Origin: JAWVYT01 sp046483065 | GTDB taxonomy: Bacteria > Gemmatimonadota > Gemmatimonadetes > Longimicrobiales > RSA9 | Direction of reading: 5' to 3' | DNA: 64,000 nucleotides | NCBI GenBank assembly: GCA_046483065.1 | Contig: JAWODW010000089.1 | Coordinates: 62,001 to 126,000, forward strand | In this document: piece by piece, positions 1 to 9,800 of the stretch | Layout: each line of letters begins with the position of its first letter | Numbering within the stretch: position 1 is the stretch's first letter | The notes under the pieces: model-generated | What the model was told of the DNA's origin: nothing | The model's input: the letters and a program-made list of their open reading frames with translations, nothing else | The model's database searches: none | Position numbers and translations under genes: made by a program

Positions 1-34
1 CGCTCTCCCAGTCGACTGGCATAACCGTTCTACG

Positions 35-2299
35 TTAGCGTGCCCGGAAACGCTCCACGAGGCTCCGGAGCTCCCGGGCCGACAGCGTCTCGGCGCCGCC
101 GTCGGCGAACCGGATCGCCACCGCGCGGCCCTTCACCACCACCGGCTCCAGCTCGGCGAGCACCGCCCGCAGCTCGGGCAGTTCGTCCATCAGCTCGAAG
201 AACGCCGCGGAGTAGAGGGCCACGGCCGTGACGGGCAGCGCGTCGCCGTCGCCCTGGTCCCGGGCCGCGACCTCGGTCCAGACGCTGTCGCGCCCCGCGG
301 TGCCGCCGGCCTCCAGGACGAACGTCCGCCCGGCCACGGTCCGGACCCGGGCAGACCCGGTGCCGGTCGCGCCGGCCGCGTTCGTCAGCAGGGCCTCGGC
401 CTCGGCCTCCGCCACGGCCAGGTCGGCTGCGGAGCTCACGGTCCGCTGCTTCCGGGCCTGCTCGGCGGCCTGAACGGCGCCCTGCCCGGTGGCTCCCCGC
501 GGCCGGGCGGCGTCGAGCGCGGGCACTGCCGCCCGCAGCGTCACGGGCGAGAGCCTGCCCGCCACCGCCGTGGGCTCCTGGACCAGGTACGCCGTGTACT
601 CGCTCAGCAGCCCGTACCGCAGCGCCGTGGCCCGGATCGCCTCCACCAGCTCGGGATCCGCGCCGTTCAGCCGCACCTGCCGGGTCAGCTCGCCCAGCTT
701 CCGGGAGGCCCAGAGCCGGGGGATGTAAGCGTTGGCCGGGGCGCTGCCCTCGAGCTCCACGTCCGCCGCGAACGTCTCGGTCTCGCCCGCCCGCCGGCCG
801 CGGATCCGGATCTCGCCGGAGCCGGAGCCCCGGTATCGGCCGAAGAGGACCAGCTCGTCGCCGGCGAAGAGGTCGGGCAGCTCGCCGGGATACAGCTCGA
901 CCAGCTCCACGGGCGCGTGGGCGATCACGAGGTCCGTCAGCACCGGCCGGGTGATCTTGCCGGCCAGCAGCGACACCGCCCGCTCCACGTCCTCGCCGGG
1001 CTCCACGTACCCGGTGCTGCCCCGGCCGGCCACGCTCAGGCGGTCGAGCAGGTACGTGTTCACGTCGTAGCCCACACCGAAGGCGAAGACCCGGTGCCGG
1101 CCCCGGCGCCTGTCGGCGGCGTCGGCGATGGCCTCGGGGTCCCGCTCGCCCACGGTGGGCAGCCCGTCGGTGAGGAAGACGACGATGGGCAGCCGATCGT
1201 CCGGCGACTCCAGCCGCAGCGCCTCCTCCAGCGCGCCGGCGATGTCGGTCCCGCCGTCGGCACGAAGCCCATCCACCCAGCGGCGGGCCGCGGCCAGCTC
1301 GTCGGGCGTGGCCCGGGCCCACCCGGTGCCGCTGGTGGTGACCCGATTGCTGAAGGCCACGAGCCGGAACCGGTCTTCGGGCGCAAGCGAGCCCAGCAGC
1401 TGCCGGAGCGCGGCCTGGGTCTGCTCCAGCTTGGTGCCGGACATGGAGCCGGAGACGTCCACCACGGCGGTGATGTCGCGGGGCGTGGCCGCGGCGTTGA
1501 TCTCGCCGGGCGAGAGCGTGAGCATGAAGTAGCCGTCCTTCCCCGGACCCGCAGCACGGTGCGTGGCCAGCGCGATCCCGATGCCGGGGCCCGCCAGCGG
1601 GAGGAAGATGGAGAGGTCGCCGTGGACCGCCCCGGTGGGTCGGACCCGGAGGGACTCACCCGCCCGGTCGACGTCCAGCTCGTGGGTCGGCGAGAACGGG
1701 GCACGGTAGACGGCGGCGTCGGCGGTGAGCGTCAGCCCCGTGGGCGTCGGCGCGGCCCCCGGCGCAGGCCGCGCGCCGGCGTACCGGAACTGGACGGCGT
1801 CGCCTGCCCGCTCCAGCACCTGAGTGTAGCGGAGCGTGATCTTCCGGCTCTGGCCCGCCTCGATGGGGAACACGCGGGCGCGGACAAGCCCGTGACCAAC
1901 GAGCTCGATGAGGGCCGGGTCGCGCCGTCGTCGCACGATCTCCCGGTAGATCTCACGGGCCCGGTCGGCGTCCATGGTCTCGCCCCGGAGCTCCCGGTCT
2001 CCCTGCCACAGCGAGAAGTTGCTGAACACGGCCTCGCCGGGGAGCGGGTAGACGTACATGCCCTCGGCCACGCCCCGGCCCCGGTTCTCGAACCATTCCT
2101 CCACGGTCACCTCGGCCACCCGGCCGGTGACGCGCACGTCCACGTCGGAGCGGACCCGGACCACGCCGGGATCGCCGCGGCCCGGGAGCGGGTCGATCCA
2201 CCCCTGGGCCGAGGCCGGCCCGGCCAGGAAGGGTGTGGCCAGGAGGGCCAGGGTCAGGGCCATCAGGCCCAACAGTGACGGCAGCTCGTACGTCTTCAT
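35..2299 (-). CDS. Secreted VIT and von Willebrand factor A domain protein
   Basis: Predicted exported 754-residue protein. A signal peptide covers about residues 1-32 (hydrophobic core, then PASAQG). A VIT (inter-alpha-trypsin inhibitor) domain follows at about 44-175, and a VWA domain at about 276-445 carries the MIDAS motif DVSGSMSG (Asp281), so a metal-dependent adhesion or binding role is expected. The C-terminal 250 residues include an Ala/Gln/Arg-rich stretch and resemble no catalytic domain. There is no C-terminal sortase motif or membrane anchor, unlike the proteobacterial sortase-target relatives of this architecture. The ATG is preceded by AAGGAG at 6-nt spacing. It is divergent from the dsbD-like gene and monocistronic as far as seen. 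The family assignment is firm; the ligand is unknown. Confidence 0.9.
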   Translation of the reverse strand: MKTYELPSLLGLMALTLALLATPFLAGPASAQGWIDPLPGRGDPGVVRVRSDVDVRVTGRVAEVTVEEWFENRGRGVAEGMYVYPLPGEAVFSNFSLWQGDRELRGETMDADRAREIYREIVRRRRDPALIELVGHGLVRARVFPIEAGQSRKITLRYTQVLERAGDAVQFRYAGARPAPGAAPTPTGLTLTADAAVYRAPFSPTHELDVDRAGESLRVRPTGAVHGDLSIFLPLAGPGIGIALATHRAAGPGKDGYFMLTLSPGEINAAATPRDITAVVDVSGSMSGTKLEQTQAALRQLLGSLAPEDRFRLVAFSNRVTTSGTGWARATPDELAAARRWVDGLRADGGTDIAGALEEALRLESPDDRLPIVVFLTDGLPTVGERDPEAIADAADRRRGRHRVFAFGVGYDVNTYLLDRLSVAGRGSTGYVEPGEDVERAVSLLAGKITRPVLTDLVIAHAPVELVELYPGELPDLFAGDELVLFGRYRGSGSGEIRIRGRRAGETETFAADVELEGSAPANAYIPRLWASRKLGELTRQVRLNGADPELVEAIRATALRYGLLSEYTAYLVQEPTAVAGRLSPVTLRAAVPALDAARPRGATGQGAVQAAEQARKQRTVSSAADLAVAEAEAEALLTNAAGATGTGSARVRTVAGRTFVLEAGGTAGRDSVWTEVAARDQGDGDALPVTAVALYSAAFFELMDELPELRAVLAELEPVVVKGRAVAIRFADGGAETLSARELRSLVERFRAR

Positions 2300-2474
2300 G
2301 ATCGACTCCTTCGCTGGTTCCGGTCTCCAATGGTGGGGGACGAACCAGGCCCGGGATCTTGCACACGGCGGAACGCGCCGGGCGCTGGGGGGTGGTCATC
2401 AGGGTGGGAACACACGAGCTTTGTCCTGACTTTACGGTACGAGCCGACACACGGAGCAGAGCACGGAGAGGATT

Positions 2475-4733
2475 GTGACAAGCAGGGGGTCGATGACATT
2501 CGGGGATGGGGCGATGGCGCTGCTCCTGGCGGCCATCACGGCGCTGGGCGCAGCCCCGGGGCCCGTGGCCGCGCAGGACAGCGCGGACCCGACGCCGCAC
2601 AGCGATGCCCGGCTCGTCAGTGAAGCCGCTGCCGTAACCCCCGGTCAGCCGTTCACCGTCGGCGTCGACATCACCCTCGACGAGGGCTGGCACACGTACT
2701 GGAAGAACGCCGGCGACGCCGGCAGCGGCACCCTCATGGACTGGCGGCTGCCCGACGGATTCACCGTCACCGAGCTCCGCTACCCGGTACCCGAGCGGAT
2801 CCCGTACCCGCCGCTCATGAGCTACGGGTACCACGACCAGGTGGTGCTCCTGGCCACGGTCACGCCGCCGGACCGGATCGACGCCGATCGCGTGGAGCTC
2901 GACGCCACCGCCGACTTCCTGGTCTGCGCCGACGTCTGCGTCCCCGCCACGGGCTCCATCGGCATCGAGCTGCCCGTCTCCGATGGAGGCGACCCGGAGC
3001 CGTCGGAGCACGCGGCGCTGATCGGGACGTTCCGGGATCGGCTGCCCGTGGAGCGCGACGACTGGACGGTCCGGGCCGCGCGCACGGACACGGGCTTCGT
3101 GGTGGCCGCCGAGCCGCCGGCGGAGTGGAGCGGCTCCATGGCCGGGGCCTACTTCTTCCCGGAGGACGGGACGCTCCTGCACCACACGCCGACCCAGGAC
3201 GCCGGGCTCACCGAGGGCGGCACGCTGCACCTGGAGCTGCCGGCGTCGGAGTACATGGGCGGTGAGCCGGAACGCCTGGACGGGATCCTCGTGCTGCCCG
3301 AGGGCGAGGCCGTCGACGAGGCCGGGCACCGGGGGCTGGAGGTCAGCGCGGCCGTGGCCCGTGGCGATGACGCGGCGTGGGCCGCCGCCCCCACCACGGC
3401 GCTGGCGCAGCCGCAGGCGGCGGCGCCCACGGGGCGGGCCGGCGCGGCCAGCCTCTCGCTCCTGGCCGCGCTCCTGGGCGCGTTCGTCGGCGGGCTGATC
3501 CTGAACCTGATGCCGTGCGTCTTCCCCATCCTCTCGCTCAAGGCGCTCAGCTTCGCCAACCGCGGTGGCGACCGGGCGGGCATGCGCCGTGACGGGCTGG
3601 CCTTCGGCGCCGGCGTGGTGCTCTCGTTCCTGGCGGTGGCCGGTGTGCTCATCGCCGTGCGCGCGGGTGGCGCCGAAGTCGGCTGGGGCTACCAGCTCCA
3701 GAGTCCCACCATCGTGGCGCTCCTGGGGGCGCTCATGTTCGGACTCGGCCTCTGGCTCGCCGGAGTGGTGGAGCTCGGCGCGTCGCTGACCCGGCTCGGC
3801 GGCTTCGGGGCCGCCGCCGGCGGGGAGGGAGAGGGGTCGTCGTTCTTCACCGGCGTGCTGGCCACCATCGTGGCGACGCCGTGCACCGCACCGTTCATGG
3901 GCGCGGCCATCGGCGCGGCCATGATCCGCCCGGTCCCCGAGGCACTGGCCATCTTCGCCGGGCTCGGCGTCGGGATGGCCACGCCGTACGTGGCCCTGGC
4001 GTTCTGGCCTGCCATGGCGCGGCGGCTCCCGAAGCCCGGCCGGTGGATGGAGACGTTCAAGCAGGTGCTGGCGTTCCCCATGTTCGCCGTGGCCGTCTGG
4101 CTGGTCTGGGTCTTCGGCCTCCAGGTGGGCGTGAGCGGCGCTGCCCAGCTCCTCTTCGGGTTCCTGCTCCTGGCCGTGGCCGCATGGCTCATCGGCCGGT
4201 GGCCCCCGACGGTGGCCACGCGCCGCGTCCGCGTGGTGACCCGCGGGCTGGCCGCGGTGGCCGTGGTGCTGGCCGTGGCGGCGGGCGCCACCGCGGTCCA
4301 GAGCGCCGAGCCGATCCCCACCGCGGGCGCCGAGGCGGTGGAGGTCGACTGGGAGCCGTTCAGCGCGGAGAAGGTCGACTCCTACCGCGCGGCGGGCCGC
4401 CCCGTCTTCGTGGACTTCACCGCGGCGTGGTGTATAAGCTGCCAGGTGAACGAGCGGGTGGCGCTGGAGACGCGCCGCGTGCGCGCAGCGTTCGCCGGCT
4501 ATGACGTGGCGCTCATGAAGGCCGACTGGACCCGGCGGGACCCGGCCATCACCCGGGCACTGGAGGAGTTCGGCCGCGTGGGCGTGCCGCTCTACGTGCT
4601 CTACCAGGCCGACCCCGGCGCCGAGCCGCGGATCCTGCCGGAGCTCCTGACCCCGGCCATCGTCCTCGACGCGCTCCGGGAGGAGCTCGGCGAGATGCCC
4701 GCGCAGACGCAGGCACGGGCCGGCGACGACTGA
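2475..4733 (+). CDS. DsbD/ScsB-like thiol:disulfide reductase
   Basis: Membrane protein that carries electrons from cytoplasmic thioredoxin to the periplasm. Residues 1-35 look like a signal peptide. The N-terminal periplasmic domain (about 40-270) is the ScsB/DsbD type and contains a CADVC cysteine pair. The central CcdA-like membrane domain (about 330-600) has two conserved proline-cysteine sites, MPCVF near residue 347 and TPCTAPF near 469. The C-terminal thioredoxin domain has WCISC at about 652-656. All three cysteine pairs needed for relay are present. The GTG start has GGAG 6 nt upstream; an internal ATG six codons later is an alternative. A thioredoxin-fold gene lies 63 bp downstream and is probably a partner. 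The 752-residue length is normal for the ScsB group. Confidence 0.93.
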   Translation: MTSRGSMTFGDGAMALLLAAITALGAAPGPVAAQDSADPTPHSDARLVSEAAAVTPGQPFTVGVDITLDEGWHTYWKNAGDAGSGTLMDWRLPDGFTVTELRYPVPERIPYPPLMSYGYHDQVVLLATVTPPDRIDADRVELDATADFLVCADVCVPATGSIGIELPVSDGGDPEPSEHAALIGTFRDRLPVERDDWTVRAARTDTGFVVAAEPPAEWSGSMAGAYFFPEDGTLLHHTPTQDAGLTEGGTLHLELPASEYMGGEPERLDGILVLPEGEAVDEAGHRGLEVSAAVARGDDAAWAAAPTTALAQPQAAAPTGRAGAASLSLLAALLGAFVGGLILNLMPCVFPILSLKALSFANRGGDRAGMRRDGLAFGAGVVLSFLAVAGVLIAVRAGGAEVGWGYQLQSPTIVALLGALMFGLGLWLAGVVELGASLTRLGGFGAAAGGEGEGSSFFTGVLATIVATPCTAPFMGAAIGAAMIRPVPEALAIFAGLGVGMATPYVALAFWPAMARRLPKPGRWMETFKQVLAFPMFAVAVWLVWVFGLQVGVSGAAQLLFGFLLLAVAAWLIGRWPPTVATRRVRVVTRGLAAVAVVLAVAAGATAVQSAEPIPTAGAEAVEVDWEPFSAEKVDSYRAAGRPVFVDFTAAWCISCQVNERVALETRRVRAAFAGYDVALMKADWTRRDPAITRALEEFGRVGVPLYVLYQADPGAEPRILPELLTPAIVLDALREELGEMPAQTQARAGDD

Positions 4734-4796
4734 CCGGGCGGCCCGGACGGCGTCCGGGTCGCGTGAAATCGAAATCCCTGGAAATCGGAGGCGAGA

Positions 4797-5396
4797 ATGA
4801 TCGCGAGAATGGCGTTCCTGGCACTGCTGGCAGCGTTCCCCCTGGCAAGCGCCGCCCCGGAGATCGGGCAGCCCGCGCCGGACTTCACCCTGCCGGACAC
4901 CTACGGCGAGTCCCATACGCTGGCGGACTACCAGGGGCAGTGGGTGGTCCTGGAGTGGCTCAACTACGGCTGCCCGTACGTCCAGAAGCACTATCGGACC
5001 GACAACATCCCGTCGCAGCAGGAGAAGTGGACGGATGAGGGCGTGGCCTGGCTCGCCATCGTCTCGTCGGCACCCGGGAAGCAGGGCTACTACGAGCCCG
5101 CCGAGATGAACGAGCAGTCGGCGGAGTGGGGCAGCAACGCCACCGCCGTGCTGCTGGACCCGTCCGGCGAGGTCGGGATGGCCTACGAGGCCCGGACCAC
5201 ACCCCAGATGTTCGTTATCGACCCCGACGGCGACGTGGTCTACATGGGCGGGATCGACGATATCCCCAGCGCACGGGACCAGGACCTGGAGCGCGCCACC
5301 CAGCTGGTGGACCAGGCGCTGATGGAGGCCACGAACGGCGAGCCGGTCTCACAGCCCACATCCCAGCCGTACGGCTGCAGCGTGAAGTACGAGTAG
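4797..5396 (+). CDS. Secreted peroxiredoxin-like thioredoxin-fold protein
   Basis: A 199-residue AhpC/TSA or redoxin family protein with a short signal peptide (about 1-19). The active-site region reads NYGCPYVQKHY: a single cysteine followed by a lysine, rather than CxxC, as in the subfamily often annotated as thioredoxin family protein near DsbD. A second cysteine lies close to the C-terminus (YGCSVKY) and could be the resolving residue. GGAGG stands 6 nt before the ATG. It follows the dsbD-like gene closely on the same strand, which suggests that it receives electrons from it in the periplasm. The exact substrate (peroxide or protein disulfide) cannot be told from sequence. Confidence 0.85.
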   Translation: MIARMAFLALLAAFPLASAAPEIGQPAPDFTLPDTYGESHTLADYQGQWVVLEWLNYGCPYVQKHYRTDNIPSQQEKWTDEGVAWLAIVSSAPGKQGYYEPAEMNEQSAEWGSNATAVLLDPSGEVGMAYEARTTPQMFVIDPDGDVVYMGGIDDIPSARDQDLERATQLVDQALMEATNGEPVSQPTSQPYGCSVKYE

Positions 5397-5462
5397 CGCC
5401 GTACGGGTTATGATACCGCGGATGCAGACGACCGGCGCGGGCCGGCCCGACCCGAGGACGGA

Positions 5463-6344
5463 ATGAAGCACGCTCTCCCGATCGCAGCGATCGCCGCCCT
5501 CCTGGCGGCTTCCACCACCACCGCCCAGGTGCCCCGCGTCGACGTACGGTGGGAGCCCGACTACCCCGTGCAGGGCCACCTCTTCCGGGTGGTGGTAAAG
5601 GCCGACCGACCCGACCGGCTCAACGGGCTACGGGGAGCGTTCGCCGGCGAGCGGCTCCACTTCCAGCGGACGGGCGACGCCGAGTTCACGGCGCTGGCGG
5701 CCGCCCCCATCGACGCCGAGGGGGAGTTCCGGCTGCCCGTGGTGGCCCTCTGGAAGGACGGCGCCCGGGACTCGTTGAGCATGGCCGTGCCCGTGCGGGC
5801 GGGCTCCTACCGGATGGAGCAGCTCACCGTGGCGCCCCGGTACGGCACACCCCCCGACTCCGCCACCCGGGCACGCATGGCGCGGGAGGCCGGCCGGGCC
5901 CGGGCCGTATCCCGGGCGTCCCACGACACCCCCCGACTCTGGGATGGGCCGGTGACCCACCCCCGGGACACCCGCATCACCAGCGGCTACGGCGACGGCC
6001 GGCAGTTCAACGGCCGGGTCACGAGCCGCCATATGGGCACCGACTTCGCCGGCGCCGTCGGCGCCCCGGTGAAGGCCCCGGCACGAGGCGTCGTGGCCCT
6101 GGTCGACGAGTTCCACCTGGGCGGGAACGTCATCTACATCGACCACGGCGCCGGGCTGGTCACGGCCTACCTCCACCTCAGCGAGCAGCTCGTGGCCGAC
6201 GGCGACACCGTCGACGCCGGCCAGCTCATCGGCCGCGTCGGCGCCACTGGACGGGTCACCGGGCCTCACCTCCACTGGATCGTCCGCTACGGCAGCGTGA
6301 CCGTGGACCCGCTCAGCCTGCTGGACGTGACCACCACACCGTAG
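5463..6344 (+). CDS. Secreted M23 family metallopeptidase
   Basis: A 293-residue exported peptidoglycan peptidase of the LytM type. The signal peptide ends near TTTAQ (about residue 21). The N-terminal half is an uncharacterised beta-rich domain; the C-terminal half (about 165-290) is the M23 domain with the zinc motif HMGTDF and the catalytic/zinc HLHW motif, plus the GNVIYIDHG and GQLIGRVG framework. All metal ligands appear intact, so it should be an active endopeptidase rather than an EnvC-type activator. The start is preceded by GAGGACGGA. The spacer after its stop is unusually repeat-rich. Confidence 0.92.
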   Translation: MKHALPIAAIAALLAASTTTAQVPRVDVRWEPDYPVQGHLFRVVVKADRPDRLNGLRGAFAGERLHFQRTGDAEFTALAAAPIDAEGEFRLPVVALWKDGARDSLSMAVPVRAGSYRMEQLTVAPRYGTPPDSATRARMAREAGRARAVSRASHDTPRLWDGPVTHPRDTRITSGYGDGRQFNGRVTSRHMGTDFAGAVGAPVKAPARGVVALVDEFHLGGNVIYIDHGAGLVTAYLHLSEQLVADGDTVDAGQLIGRVGATGRVTGPHLHWIVRYGSVTVDPLSLLDVTTTP

Positions 6345-6371
6345 CCGGCCGGCCGGCTCCAGGCGCTCCGG

Positions 6372-6443
6372 CTCCGGGTTGGGCTCCGGGTTCGCCTCCG
6401 GGTTGGGCTCCGGGTTCGCCTCCGGGTTCGCCTCCGGGTTCGC
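6372..6443. repeat. 12-bp tandem repeat array
   Basis: Six consecutive 12-bp units of the form CTCCGGGTTNGN directly follow the M23 peptidase stop, with a partial seventh unit. The spacer between 6345 and 6821 otherwise holds an inverted repeat and a second tandem array, but no gene I can support. Confidence 0.85.
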
Positions 6444-6470
6444 CTCCCTCCCGTTCGTGATCGGATTTCA

Positions 6471-6569
6471 TTCGAACGTGAACGAACGAATCCGACGCTG
6501 TTTCTCCTAAGTTGTTGGCTGCCAACGAGTTAGGGTTTTCAACGGCCAGATAGTTCGTTCACGTTCGAA
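6471..6569. repeat. 17-bp perfect inverted repeat pair in spacer
   Basis: The 17-mer at 6471-6487 (TTCGAACGTGAACGAAC) is exactly repeated in inverse orientation at 6553-6569, 65 bp apart. The interval contains a smaller perfect hairpin, GTTGGC-T-GCCAAC, at 6514-6526. The local base composition is lower in GC than the surroundings. It may be a regulatory site pair or the ends of a small non-autonomous element; neither is proven. Confidence 0.75.
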
Positions 6570-6656
6570 CGATCTCGATTGTCGGGGAACACCGATATCC
6601 GCTCGCCCGCCGTCTCCGGAGGCCCCACGGCGTCCGGTCGTACCGTCTGGTCCGGT

Positions 6657-6722
6657 CCGAGCTTGGATGGAGGCCGGTCCGAGCCTGGATGGAGGCCGGT
6701 CCGAGCCTGGGTGGAGCCCGGC
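6657..6722. repeat. 22-bp tandem repeat, three copies
   Basis: Three adjacent 22-bp units that begin CCGAGC and continue with a TGGATGGAGGCC-type core; the third is diverged at its end. It lies about 100 bp upstream of the tricorn protease start and may be in its untranslated leader. Confidence 0.8.
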
Positions 6723-6821
6723 CGGTTCGGGTCCGGCCGATTTGAGCCTTGCCCCTGGCCGCGTATCTTGTCGGGACACAACCCCGTTCGTCACGCTCTC
6801 GACCGACAAGGAGATCTCGTC

Positions 6822-9800
6822 ATGCGTGCGTTCCCCATACGACGCGTCGGCCTGACCGCCGGCGCCCTGGCCTTCCTCATCGCGCTGTCCGGCCTCATGG
6901 GGTCGGTCGGCCTCTCCGGGCCGCTCGCTCCGGCACCCGCGAGCGCCCAGGACCTCAGCGACGTCCGGATGCTCGCCGAGCCCGGAGTCAGCGCCGACCA
7001 CATGGCGTTCCAGTACGACGGCGACCTCTGGGTGGCCGGCCGGGACGGCAGCGACGTGCGGCGGATCACGACCCACGACGGGCGCGAGACCAACCCGCGC
7101 TTCTCGCCGGATGGTCGCTGGCTGGCCTTCACCGGCGAGTACGACGGGAACGCCGATGTCTATGTGGTGCCGGTGGAGGGCGGCGCGCCCACGCGGCTGA
7201 CGTGGCACCCCGGGGCGGACCAGGTCCGGGACTGGACGCCCGACGGCAGCGGTGTGCTCTTCCTCTCCCAGCGGGCGGTCCACACCAACCGGCACGCCCA
7301 GCTCTACATCGCGCCGGTGGACGGCGGGATGCCCGAGCAGCTCCCGATCCCGTCGGCGTACGCCGCCACGTTCTCACCCGATGGAAGCCGGATCGCGTAC
7401 ACGCCCCTCGCCGAGGCCATGGGGCAGTGGAAGAACTACCGGGGCGGGCGCACGTCCCGGATCTGGCTCTACGACCGGGCCAGCCACGAGGTCACCGAGA
7501 TCCCGCAGCCCGAGGGGCGCTCCAATGACACCGACCCGATCTGGCTGGACGGGACGGTCTACTTCCGCTCCGACCGGAACGGCGAGTTCAACCTCTTCTC
7601 CTACGATGTGGCCGCCGGCACCGTGGCCCAGCTCACCGAGCACACGGACTTCCCCATCCTGGCCATGGACGGCGACGGGCGTGGGATCGTCTACGAGCAG
7701 GCCGGCTGGCTCCACAGCTACGACCCGGGCTCCGGGCGCACCACCCGGCTCCAGGTGGCGTTGACCAGCGACTTCAACGAGACCCGGCCCCGGTACGTCT
7801 CCGGCGACCGGTGGATCCGGAACTACCACGTCTCGCCCTCCGGGGTCCGGGCCGTGTTCGAGTACCGGGGCGACATCGTCACGGTGCCTGCGGAGAAGGG
7901 CGATGTGCGGTTCCTGACGGAGACGTCGGATGCCCACGACCGCTCGCCCGCCTGGTCGCCCGACGGGACCCGGGTCGCCTGGTTCTCCGACGCGTCCGGC
8001 GAGTACGAGCTGGTCATCGCGCCCCAGGACGGGCGCGGCGAGGTCCGGCGGTTCCCCATCGATGGGGCCGGTTTCTACGAGGACCCGAAGTGGTCGCCCG
8101 ACGGCACCAGGATCAGCTTCACCGACAACTCGTGGACGCTCTACTGGCTGGACGTGGCGAGCGGCGATGTCACGGAGGTGGCGTCGGAGCCGTTCTACGG
8201 ACCGGTGAAGACGCTGCATCACGCCTGGTCGCCCGACTCCCGGTGGCTGGCGTACACACTGAACACGCCCACCTACTTCCAGCAGGTGCACCTCTACTCG
8301 CTGGACACCGGCGAGTCCCACGCCATCACCGATGGGCTCGCCGACGTGGGCGAGCCCGTCTTCGATGCCGGTGGCCGCTACCTCTGGTTCTCGGCGTCCA
8401 CCGACGCGGGCCCGGTCCGCCAGTGGTTCGCCCAGTCCAGTGCCGATATGGATCTGAGCCAGGCGCTCTACCTGGCCGTGCTGCCCGCGGGCGTGGAGAG
8501 CCCGCTGAAGCCCGAGAGCGACGAGGAGGTCGCCGCATCGGCGTCGGATGAAGCGGCGGAAGACGGTGAGGTGGTGGTGGAGATCGAGTTCGACGATCTG
8601 GCGGAGCGGATTGTGACGGTCCCCGTCGGCGACGGCGTCTTCCGCGAGCTGGCGGCGGGCGCCGAGGGGCAGCTTTACTACCTGCGGGCGGAGGAGGACG
8701 GCGGCTGGGGCCTGCGCCGGTTCAGCCTCGACAGCCGGGAGGAGGAGACGCTGCTGCCCGGGGCGACCACGTTCGCCCTCTCCGCCGACCACCAGAAGGT
8801 CCTGGCCCGGGTCGGGTCCAACTGGCTGATCGGGGGCGCGGCGGCGCCCATCGACCCGTCGGAGGGACGGCTGGCCACGGGCGACATCGAGATCCGGATC
8901 GACCCGACGGCCGAGTGGGCCCAGATGCTCCGGGAGGCCTGGCGCATCAACCGCGACTACTTCTACGACCCCGGCATGCACGGCGCCGAATGGCCGGCCG
9001 TCTGGGAGACTTACGCGCAGTTCATCCCCCACATGGTCACACGCGCCGACCTGAACCGCGTCATCGAGTGGATGCTCTCGGAGCTGGCCGTGGGGCACAG
9101 CTACAGCGGCGGCGGTGACTTCCCCGCCGACGTCGACCGGGTCCCCGGCGGGCTCCTGGGCGCCGACTACGAGGTGGCCGACGGACGCTACCGCTTCGCC
9201 CGGGTGTACGGCGGCCTCAACTGGAACCCGCAGCTCACCTCGCCCCTCACCGTACCCGGTGTGGACGTGGACGAGGGCGAGTACCTCCTGGCCGTGGACG
9301 GGCGGGACCTGCGGCCGCCGGAGAACCTCTTCCGCCGGTTCGAGAACACCGCCGGCAAGCAGGTGGAGATCACCGTGGGCCCGCGGGCCGATGGCCGGAA
9401 CGCGCGGACCGTGACCGTGGTCCCCATCGAGAGCGAGACGGCGCTCCGCAACCGTGCGTGGGTCGAGGGCAACATCGAGAAGGTCCACGCGGCCACGGAC
9501 GGGCGGGTAGCGTACGTCTATGTGCCGAACACTGCCGGGCTTGGCCACGAGTACTTCAAGCGATACTTCTTCCCGCAGGCGCACCTCGACGGCATCATCG
9601 TGGACGAGCGCTACAACGGCGGTGGGAGCGTGGCCGACTACTACATCGACCTGCTGGACCGGCCGTACATCGCCCACTGGAACACTCGCTACGGCGCCGA
9701 CATCAAGACGCCCATCGCGTCGATCCAGGGGCCGAAGGTCATGATCATCGATGAGACCGCCGGCTCCGGCGGCGACCTCCTGCCGTGGATGTTCAGACAG

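Noticed and set aside
1953..4991. Minus-strand open frame of about 1012 codons opposite the dsbD-like and thioredoxin genes
   Set aside because: It is antisense to two well-supported genes and is Arg/Gly/His-rich, as expected of shadow frames in high-GC DNA.
6313..6525. Minus-strand 70-residue ORF with GGEPGAQP repeats
   Set aside because: It is only a translation of the 12-bp tandem array; no ribosome site or neighbouring context.
6372..6722. Possible CRISPR array
   Set aside because: The 12- and 22-bp units are direct tandem repeats without unique spacers of constant length.
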